DNA from: an uncultured Oscillospiraceae bacterium
Lineage (GTDB): Bacteria > Bacillota > Clostridia > Oscillospirales > Oscillospiraceae
Reading direction: 5' to 3'
DNA: 9,569 nt
Assembly: GCA_944385065.1 (NCBI GenBank)
Contig: CALWVX010000057.1
Span: 1-9,569 of the forward strand
The notes under the pieces are model-generated. The model made no database searches, had not been told where the DNA came from, and saw nothing but the letters and a program-made list of their open reading frames with translations. A program made the position numbers and the translations under genes. Below, piece after piece: positions 4,708 through 9,569 of this stretch (positions are counted from its first letter, which is position 1; each line of letters starts with the position of its first letter).

Positions 4708-6609
4708 TTACCAGCCCCGGTGCCTGCGCCTGTGCCGGCGCAGCAGGGCCCGGACCAGAACCGTGATCCCGGCCGCCGCCAGAACCAGCACCGCCAGCGC
4801 GGCCAGGGTGGGCCACCCGGGACTGCGCAGCAGCTGGATCGGATTCCAGCTGTCGCTGACCGTCTTGCGCCCGTCCGGCCGGGCGTAGTGCTCCGGCAGC
4901 CCGTCCTCCCCGAAGCTCTGCAGATAGGCGGCCAGAGCGTACCACTCCTTGACCTCGTTCCCGCCGCCGTCATAGACCACGCACTGGGAGAAGTCGTCAA
5001 TGGGCTCTCCCGCCGCGTTCTTGGGGGTCAGGGAGATCAGGCCGAAGGACCTGTCCTCCACAGTGGTGAGCATCTGGGCCAGATACATCCCCGTGACCAC
5101 CTGATAGAGGGCCTCGTCGTCAATCTCCTCCCGGAAGCGCTCCCCCTCATAGGCCCGGTAGAGGTCGGCCTCATAGACCCGGTCAAAGATCATCCGGTGG
5201 GGATTGAAGGCGTACTCCAGCCCCGAGAGATACAGCTGGGCCTCGGGCATGAGGGGAGTCACCGAGGCGTCGATCTCGGCCACCGCCTTCAGTTCGGCCC
5301 CGGTGAGATAACAGGTCACCAGGGGATAGCCGGAGGTGCCGTCCTCCCCCACCCCCATGGACAGCACGTCAAAGGCCTGGGAGGTGGTGAGCGCCCCGGC
5401 GGGCAGAGGAGCGCGCAGCACTCCGTCGGCGGTGATGGCCACAATGGGGCCGCCGCTCCCCTCCTGAAGGCCCTCCATCATCCAGCGGAAGGCGTCGGCC
5501 GTCAGCTCCCCCAGGGCGCTGCCCGCCTGCACCCCCGACTGGGGGGTGGGCAGGGAAAAGCCGCTGGTGGTGAGCACCTGGTCATAGGTCAGGCCGTACC
5601 GCCCCAGATAGGCGGCCTCCACCTGCTCCTTCCACTGCTCCACCAGGGCGGCAATCTCCCGGTCCTCGGGGAGGCTCTCATCAATGGGGGTCAGGTGGTA
5701 GTCCACCAGCTCCTTCTCCCCGCCCGGGGTCCAGGACAGGGTGATGGACCCCAGGTTCTGGCAGTAGGCCCCGGCGGAGACAATATAGGTGTCTCCGGAC
5801 ACAATGGGCTGGGTCAGGGTGGTGTGGCTGTGGCCCGAGATGATCAGGTCGATCCCCTCCACCGCCTCGGCCAGCTGCTCGTCCTCGGAGAGCTTTTTTC
5901 TCTCGTTGGTTCCGCTGTGGGACAGGCAGATGATGAACTGCGCCCCCTGCTCCCGGAGGGCGTCCACGCACCGCTGGGCGCTCTCCGCCGGGTCGGCCAG
6001 GGCAAACCCGGAGTCGGGAGCGTATTCATGGGACTGCTCTCCCATCAGCCCGAAAATCCCGTATGTCACGCCTCCCCGCTCCAGCAGCAGATACGACCGC
6101 GTCCCATAGGCGGACATGGCCCTTCGGATGTCCAGGCCGTCCGGGTTGTCCGGGGCCGGCGCGTAGTTGGCCATGAGCAGGGCGGGCAGGGGGTCCCCGC
6201 TCTGGACGGCGGAGGCGAGCATCTGGGCAAAGCCGGTCCCCCTGTGGTCAAACTCATGGTTCCCCGCGGTGACCGCGTCATAGCCCATGGCCCCCATGGT
6301 GCGCAGCTCCGGGGCCTGAGTGGTGTACAGCGTATGGATGAGGGAGCCCACGGAAAAGTCCCCTGCGTCCAGGGTCAGGGCGTCGGGATGCTCCGCCCGC
6401 TCCCGCTCCAGAGCCGTCATCAGCCGGGCGTATCCCCCCGTCTCGCCCCCCGCCCCGTCGCTCTGGGGCAGGAAGTGGGAGTGCAGGTCGTGGGTAAAGA
6501 GCACCGTGGTGGTGTAAGTCTCGCTGGCGGCCCCCGCCGGCAGGGCCAGCAGGGCGCACAGCGCCATGGTCAGCAGAACAAGTCCGGCCAGTCTGCTTTT
6601 CAGCCGCAC
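4708..6609 (-). CDS. Exported, membrane-anchored bifunctional metallophosphatase/5'-nucleotidase
   Basis: The product is 633 residues. A signal peptide (basic MRLKSR, hydrophobic 7-25, cleavage probably after AGA near 27) directs export. The calcineurin-like domain follows, with metal ligands D41 and H43 (THDLHSH), D84 (DAGD), N117 and H118 (GNHEFD), H231 (LSHSG), and H260 and H262 (GHSH). A 5'-nucleotidase C-terminal domain spans roughly 340-545, with ITADGVLRAPL at the usual NGGxR position and FDRVY near 475. Residues 600-620 form a single membrane segment followed by a basic tail (RRHRRRHR), so the enzyme is anchored at its C-terminus by a membrane helix, with no LPXTG sortase signal. It likely removes phosphate from extracellular nucleotides or related esters to salvage nucleosides and phosphate. 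The start is GTG at 6609, with AGGAGG seven bases upstream. It is last in the unit, 36 bp after the asparaginase gene. Confidence 0.9.
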   Translation of the reverse strand: MRLKSRLAGLVLLTMALCALLALPAGAASETYTTTVLFTHDLHSHFLPQSDGAGGETGGYARLMTALERERAEHPDALTLDAGDFSVGSLIHTLYTTQAPELRTMGAMGYDAVTAGNHEFDHRGTGFAQMLASAVQSGDPLPALLMANYAPAPDNPDGLDIRRAMSAYGTRSYLLLERGGVTYGIFGLMGEQSHEYAPDSGFALADPAESAQRCVDALREQGAQFIICLSHSGTNERKKLSEDEQLAEAVEGIDLIISGHSHTTLTQPIVSGDTYIVSAGAYCQNLGSITLSWTPGGEKELVDYHLTPIDESLPEDREIAALVEQWKEQVEAAYLGRYGLTYDQVLTTSGFSLPTPQSGVQAGSALGELTADAFRWMMEGLQEGSGGPIVAITADGVLRAPLPAGALTTSQAFDVLSMGVGEDGTSGYPLVTCYLTGAELKAVAEIDASVTPLMPEAQLYLSGLEYAFNPHRMIFDRVYEADLYRAYEGERFREEIDDEALYQVVTGMYLAQMLTTVEDRSFGLISLTPKNAAGEPIDDFSQCVVYDGGGNEVKEWYALAAYLQSFGEDGLPEHYARPDGRKTVSDSWNPIQLLRSPGWPTLAALAVLVLAAAGITVLVRALLRRHRRRHRGW

Positions 6610-6645
6610 AGGACCGCCTCCTCTCTGTTTTTTTGGCTGCCGTTC

Positions 6646-7647
6646 TTATCGAATCAAATCGTGCTGCACCGGGCGGTAGAACAGGTCCCGGATTTCCTCC
6701 GGACGGTCGGTCCGGCCCAGCACCCACATGAGCTTGGCCGCGGCCGCCTCCAGCGTCATATTGTAGGTCTCGATCAGCTGGAACTTCTCCTTGACCTGCT
6801 GCCCCACCTGATAGACCGACATGTCGCTCCCCTCATAGGGGACCTGGGTCATCATGACGATGGTCCGGCCCGCCTCCAGCCACTCCCCGATGGCCTGGGC
6901 CAGAGGGCCGCTGTCCCCGCCGGGCAGGCCGCCCACGCCGAAGGACTGGAGGATCAGCGCCTGATAGCTGTCCTTCAGCAGCCGCAGCCCCTCCGCCCCC
7001 ATGCCGGGGATCAGCGTGAGCAGCAGCACCCGGTCCTCCAGGCGGTGATAGAAGGCGGGCACGGCCCCCTCCTCATAGTGCCGGCAGGCCAGATAGCGGA
7101 TCAGCCGCCCGTCCCGGATCACCGCCGCCTCGGGGTAGTCCACGCTGGAAAAGGCGTTATAGCTCTTGCTGCGCTCTTTTCTGGCCCGGGTCCCCAGAAT
7201 GACCCGGCCGTCAAAGACCAGACTCACCTCATGGGAGTCCCCGTCGGCGGCATAGAGAAAGCTGTCGTACAGATTCCGCCGGGCGTCGGTGTCGTCCAGG
7301 CAGATGGACTTCTGGGACCCGGTGATCACAATGGGCTTGGGGGAGTCCTGAATGAGATAGGACAGGGCCGCGGCGGTATAGGCCATGGTGTCGGTGCCGT
7401 GGGTGATGACAAAGCCGTCATAGGCCCCGTAATTTCGCTCAATGGCGGCGGCCATCTCCAGCCAGTGGCCGGGGCCGATGTTGGTGCTGTCCAGATTCAT
7501 CAGCTGGACGGCCTCCACCCGGCACAGCTCCCCCAGCCGGGGGGCATAGCTTAAAATCTCCTCGGACGTGATGGCCGGGCTCAGCCCCTGCCCGCTCTCC
7601 CGGGAGGCGATGGTCCCGCCGGTGGCCAGCATCAGAATCCGTCTCAT
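6646..7647 (-). CDS. ansA: L-asparaginase, cytoplasmic type
   Basis: The product is 333 residues, normal for bacterial asparaginases. All active-site blocks are present: TGGTIAS (9-15) with nucleophile T12; LDSTNI (52-57) with substrate-binding S54; HGTDTM (83-88) with the second threonine T85 and D86; and K161 in the KSYNAFSS block. The enzyme hydrolyses L-asparagine to aspartate and ammonia. No signal peptide is present, so it should act in the cytoplasm, which favours type I; low glutaminase or other substrate specificity cannot be read from sequence. The ATG at 7647 is preceded by GGAGGAGG with a five-base gap. The gene sits 22 bp after the EFR1 protein gene and 36 bp before the nucleotidase gene, so it is very probably co-transcribed with both. 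The symbol follows the cytoplasmic family and is less certain than the function. Confidence 0.92.
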   Translation of the reverse strand: MRRILMLATGGTIASRESGQGLSPAITSEEILSYAPRLGELCRVEAVQLMNLDSTNIGPGHWLEMAAAIERNYGAYDGFVITHGTDTMAYTAAALSYLIQDSPKPIVITGSQKSICLDDTDARRNLYDSFLYAADGDSHEVSLVFDGRVILGTRARKERSKSYNAFSSVDYPEAAVIRDGRLIRYLACRHYEEGAVPAFYHRLEDRVLLLTLIPGMGAEGLRLLKDSYQALILQSFGVGGLPGGDSGPLAQAIGEWLEAGRTIVMMTQVPYEGSDMSVYQVGQQVKEKFQLIETYNMTLEAAAAKLMWVLGRTDRPEEIRDLFYRPVQHDLIR

Positions 7648-7669
7648 CGCAGCCTCCTCCGCCCCGCCC

Positions 7670-8413
7670 TTACAGGAAGGTCTCCACCGGCCGGGGCTGG
7701 GAGAACTTCTCGGTCAGCCGGGCGGCCAGGGCGGCGGAGTTATAGCCCAGCGCCCCCACGGGACAGTGGGCCACGCAGGCCATGCAGCTGATGCACTTCT
7801 TGTCGTCCCACAGCAGGCTCTGCCGGTCCATGGCCCCGGTGGGGCAGACCTGGGCGCAGAAGCCGCACCCCAGGCAGATGTCCCAGTCCCGGTCCTTCTT
7901 CACCGGCACAGCCGCCCTGGGGGCGGGGCTGGGATTGCCGGGGACCTGGGCCTCGGCCCAGTCCGGCCGGGCCAGCTTCTCCCGCACCTGCCGGGCAAAA
8001 TCGGTCAGCACCGCCAGGTCCGCCTGGTCGGGCCGGCAGACTCCCAGGGTGGGGGCGAAGATATGGGGGGTGACCACCGCGGCCGCCCCCGCGCAGCGAA
8101 AGCCCCGCTCCCCCATCAGCCGCTTCATCTGGGCCAGGGCGTCGTCATAGTGGCGGTTGCCGTAGGCGGCCACCAGCACGCAGGGGGTATCCTCCCCCTC
8201 CCAGCCGTCCAGCAGGCCGGGCACCGCCGGAATCTGCCCGGCGTAGACGGGCAGGGCCAGCACCAGCAGGTCCTCCCGCCCCAGCTTCCGCCCCTGTCGG
8301 TCCGGCCCGGTGATCTCCACCAGCTCCGCCCCCTCCTGAAACAGGCCGCACACGGCCTCCAGCGCCCGTTTGGTGCCCCCGGTGGGACTGAAAAACGCTC
8401 CTGTCACACCCAT
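7670..8413 (-). CDS. EFR1-family flavodoxin/ferredoxin fusion protein
   Basis: The product is 247 residues. The N-terminal half is a short flavodoxin-like domain with the FMN phosphate loop FSPTGGT (8-14), a LALPVYAGQIP strand-loop (52-62) and AAYGNRHYDDAL (82-93). After a Pro/Ala-rich linker (about 155-172) comes a bacterial-type two-cluster ferredoxin: C180, C183, C186, C190 with PTG, and C207, C210, C213, C217 with PVG. Each Cys group can serve a [4Fe-4S] centre. This layout matches EFR1 proteins of anaerobic Firmicutes, which presumably pass single electrons between ferredoxin clusters and flavin; partners are unknown. I chose the ATG at 8413 because GGGAGGAG (8421-8428) lies seven bases upstream. 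A GTG at 8449 would add 12 residues, overlap rfbA and lacks a site. It lies 26 bp after rfbA. Confidence 0.88.
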   Translation of the reverse strand: MGVTGAFFSPTGGTKRALEAVCGLFQEGAELVEITGPDRQGRKLGREDLLVLALPVYAGQIPAVPGLLDGWEGEDTPCVLVAAYGNRHYDDALAQMKRLMGERGFRCAGAAAVVTPHIFAPTLGVCRPDQADLAVLTDFARQVREKLARPDWAEAQVPGNPSPAPRAAVPVKKDRDWDICLGCGFCAQVCPTGAMDRQSLLWDDKKCISCMACVAHCPVGALGYNSAALAARLTEKFSQPRPVETFL

Positions 8414-8420
8414 GATACTG

Positions 8421-8428
8421 CTCCTCCC
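8421..8428 (-). promoter_or_regulatory. Ribosome binding site deciding the EFR1 gene start
   Basis: GGGAGGAG on the minus strand lies seven bases before the ATG at 8413. It favours that start over the GTG at 8449, and 8413 is also where the flavodoxin fold begins. Confidence 0.8.
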
Positions 8429-8439
8429 TTTTTTCCTTG

Positions 8440-9297
8440 TCACAGACACTGAAGATACTTTCCGTACAGCGTCATGGACAGCTCATCTCCGATGGCGTGG
8501 ACCTGATCCTCGGTGATCCAGCCCTCGTACAGGGCCAGCTCCTCCAGACAGCCCACATAGCGCCCGGTGGCGTCCTGAATCTTCTGGATCGTCTTGCCCG
8601 CCTCCAGCAGGCTGTCCGCCGTCCCCGCGTCCAGCCAGGTGAAATTCTTTTCCAGGGGGATCACCTGCAGCTGGCCCCGGCGCAGATACTCCAGGTTCAC
8701 ATCGGTGATCTCCAGCTCCCCCCGGGCGGAGGGCTTCAGATGCCGGGCGATCTCCATCACCTGGTGGTCATAGAAATAAAGGCCGGGGATGATATAGTTG
8801 CTCTTGGGATAGCGGGGCTTCTCCTCGATGGAGATGGCCCGGCCGTCCCGGTCGAACTCCACCACGCCGAAGGGGCGGGGATCCTCCACCCAATAGCCGA
8901 ACACGGTGGCCCCCCGGTCGTTGGCCGCCGCCCGCTTCAGGGTGGCCCCCAGAGTGGGGGCGTAGAAGATATTATCCCCCAACACCAGACAGACCCGGTC
9001 TCCGTCCACAAATTCCCGGCCGATCAGCAGCGCGTCGGCAATGCCCCGGGCCACCGGCTGCTCGGCATAGGAGATCTTCAGCCCGTACTGCTCCCCCCGG
9101 CCCAGCAGGGCCTGGAAGGTCTGGGTCTCCCCCGGCGGGACGATCACCAGAATCTCCGAGATGCCCGCCTGCATCAGGATGGCGATGGGGTAGTAAATCA
9201 GCGGCTTGTCATAAACCGGCAGAAGGGGCTTGCACACCGGCTTGGTCATCGGATACAGTCGGGTCCCTTTTCCGGCCGCCAGAACGATCCCTTTCAT
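8440..9297 (-). CDS. rfbA: Glucose-1-phosphate thymidylyltransferase (RmlA/RfbA)
   Basis: The product is 285 residues, the usual length of short-form RmlA. It joins dTTP and glucose-1-phosphate into dTDP-glucose, the first step towards dTDP-rhamnose and other deoxysugars for cell-surface glycans. The nucleotide loop reads LAAGKGTRLYP (6-16), followed by KPLLPVYDKPLIYYP. LGDNIFY (106-112) holds the metal-binding D108, EEKPRYPKSN (158-167) the sugar-phosphate contact, and TWLDAGT (220-226) the second metal aspartate D223. The tail VHAIGDELSMTLYGKYL is typical. I start at the ATG at 9297, nine bases after GGGGAGG; an ATG at 9306 touches that site directly and cannot use it. No rfbB, rfbC or rfbD lies in the window. 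It is first in a four-gene unit under its own promoter. Confidence 0.93.
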   Translation of the reverse strand: MKGIVLAAGKGTRLYPMTKPVCKPLLPVYDKPLIYYPIAILMQAGISEILVIVPPGETQTFQALLGRGEQYGLKISYAEQPVARGIADALLIGREFVDGDRVCLVLGDNIFYAPTLGATLKRAAANDRGATVFGYWVEDPRPFGVVEFDRDGRAISIEEKPRYPKSNYIIPGLYFYDHQVMEIARHLKPSARGELEITDVNLEYLRRGQLQVIPLEKNFTWLDAGTADSLLEAGKTIQKIQDATGRYVGCLEELALYEGWITEDQVHAIGDELSMTLYGKYLQCL

Positions 9298-9306
9298 ACA
9301 ACGCAT

Positions 9307-9313
9307 CCTCCCC
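9307..9313 (-). promoter_or_regulatory. Ribosome binding site deciding the rfbA start
   Basis: GGGGAGG on the minus strand ends immediately before an ATG at 9306 and nine bases before the ATG at 9297. Only the second spacing is workable, and the protein then starts MKGIVLA as is usual for RmlA. Confidence 0.78.
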
Positions 9314-9340
9314 GCAGAATGATTTTGGTTGGATCGTTTT

Positions 9341-9369
9341 ATTTTAGCATGGAATCAGGGCCTTTTCAA
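9341..9369 (-). promoter_or_regulatory. Sigma-A promoter of the rfbA unit, extended -10
   Basis: On the minus strand TTGAAA (9369-9364, 5 of 6) lies 17 bp before TAAAAT (9346-9341, 5 of 6), with an extended TGC directly upstream of the -10 box. The predicted start is near 9334, giving a leader of about 37 nt before the ATG at 9297. I see no obvious operator or riboswitch fold in this leader. The -35 box begins one base past the T-run of the upstream terminator. Confidence 0.85.
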
Positions 9370-9370
9370 G

Positions 9371-9400
9371 AAAAAATAAAAGCGGGGGCGCGGCTCCCGC
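9371..9400 (-). terminator. Second, weaker tandem terminator of the biotin-carrier unit
   Basis: On the minus strand GCGGG (9400-9396) pairs with CCCGC (9386-9382), with an A-C mismatch, two further pairs and a CGC triloop inside. The run TTTTATTTTTT (9381-9371) follows. It lies directly behind the stronger terminator at 9406-9440 and probably acts as a back-up. Confidence 0.68.
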
Positions 9401-9405
9401 CCATC

Positions 9406-9440
9406 AAAAATCCGGCCCCTCCGCACAGGGAGGGGCCGGA
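9406..9440 (-). terminator. Main terminator of the biotin-carrier unit
   Basis: On the minus strand a perfect 12-bp stem (9440-9429 pairing with 9422-9411), with a 6-nt loop at 9423-9428, is followed by TTTTT (9410-9406). It starts 21 bases after the stop codon of the truncated biotin carrier gene and is a textbook intrinsic terminator. Confidence 0.92.
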
Positions 9441-9461
9441 ATCTCGTCGGGTCTGGGGCAA

Positions 9462-9569
9462 TCAGCCCAGGGTGACCAGCAGGTCGTCGGTGTTGACGGT
9501 GGAGCCCACCACGGCGGAGATGGCCTTGACGGTGCCGTCCACGGGGGCGGACACCTCGATCTCCATCTT
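9462..9569 (-). CDS. Biotin/lipoyl attachment domain protein, C-terminal end (5' truncated)
   Basis: Only the last 35 residues are inside the window, starting KMEIEVSAPVDGTV and ending DDLLVTLG before the TGA at 9462-9464. This is the second half of a biotinyl domain: the first visible residue, K, fits the modified lysine of the MKM motif, followed by the SAPVDGTV turn and the closing VGSTVNTDDLLVTLG. Such C-termini belong to the biotin carrier subunit (gamma) of sodium-pumping methylmalonyl-CoA, glutaconyl-CoA or oxaloacetate decarboxylases, or to the AccB/pyruvate carboxylase type. The end of the chain directly after the domain is consistent with any of these. The carrier moves CO2 as carboxybiotin between two enzyme sites. 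The enzyme cannot be chosen without the upstream genes. It is the last gene of its unit, ended by two tandem terminators. Confidence 0.85.
   Translation of the reverse strand, partial: KMEIEVSAPVDGTVKAISAVVGSTVNTDDLLVTLG

Noticed and set aside
4720..7554. A 944-codon open frame on the plus strand opposite the nucleotidase and asparaginase genes.
   Set aside because: The translation is low-complexity, rich in Gly, Pro, Gln, His and Val, with no recognisable domain. It mirrors the G/C-biased third positions of two well-supported minus-strand genes.
8414..8449. An upstream GTG start for the EFR1 gene that would overlap rfbA.
   Set aside because: It has no ribosome binding site and adds residues before the flavodoxin strand. 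The ATG at 8413 has a strong site.
9298..9340. A riboswitch or attenuator in the rfbA leader.
   Set aside because: The predicted leader is only about 37 nt, with no stable stem or T-run.

Overview
The window reads as a GC-rich chromosomal segment of an anaerobic Gram-positive bacterium of the class Clostridia, most likely Oscillospiraceae (Flavonifractor/Oscillibacter-like). I infer this from the strong G/C bias at third codon positions, AGGAGG-type ribosome binding sites, consensus sigma-A promoters and the gene content: RqcH, an NfnAB-type flavoprotein pair, an EFR1-type flavodoxin-ferredoxin fusion and a biotin carrier domain. The genus cannot be fixed from sequence alone.

Left part, 1-2400. 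The 3' end of rqcH (ribosome rescue) is followed within a few bases by a perfect-consensus promoter driving a GyrI-like small-molecule-binding protein. A 13-bp hairpin separates this from a convergent gene for a stand-alone ABC-class ATPase. A short divergent region with a good promoter then serves a small YjdJ-type GNAT acetyltransferase. This gene ends in a short array of 22-bp tandem repeats that runs directly into its terminator.

Middle part, 2382-4608, minus strand. Two overlapping genes encode a PyrK-like FAD/2Fe-2S subunit and a GltA-like FAD/4Fe-4S subunit. Together they match NfnAB, the electron-bifurcating NADH-dependent ferredoxin:NADP+ oxidoreductase, and probably supply NADPH.

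Right part, 4677-9369, minus strand. One probable four-gene unit runs from an extended -10 promoter at 9341-9369 to a terminator at 4677-4701. The order is rfbA (glucose-1-phosphate thymidylyltransferase), an EFR1-type flavodoxin/ferredoxin protein, a cytoplasmic L-asparaginase, and an exported 5'-nucleotidase-type phosphoesterase with a C-terminal membrane anchor. Gaps are 22-36 bp, which implies co-transcription, although the products belong to unrelated pathways. Upstream, two tandem terminators end another minus-strand unit whose last gene carries a biotin/lipoyl attachment domain cut by the window edge.

I found no CRISPR array, transposase, phage gene, tRNA or rRNA, and no clear new system. 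No gene-free stretch exceeds 300 bases; the longest gap, 9298-9461, is filled by two terminators and the rfbA promoter. The least-explained element is the tandem repeat array at 2280-2353.
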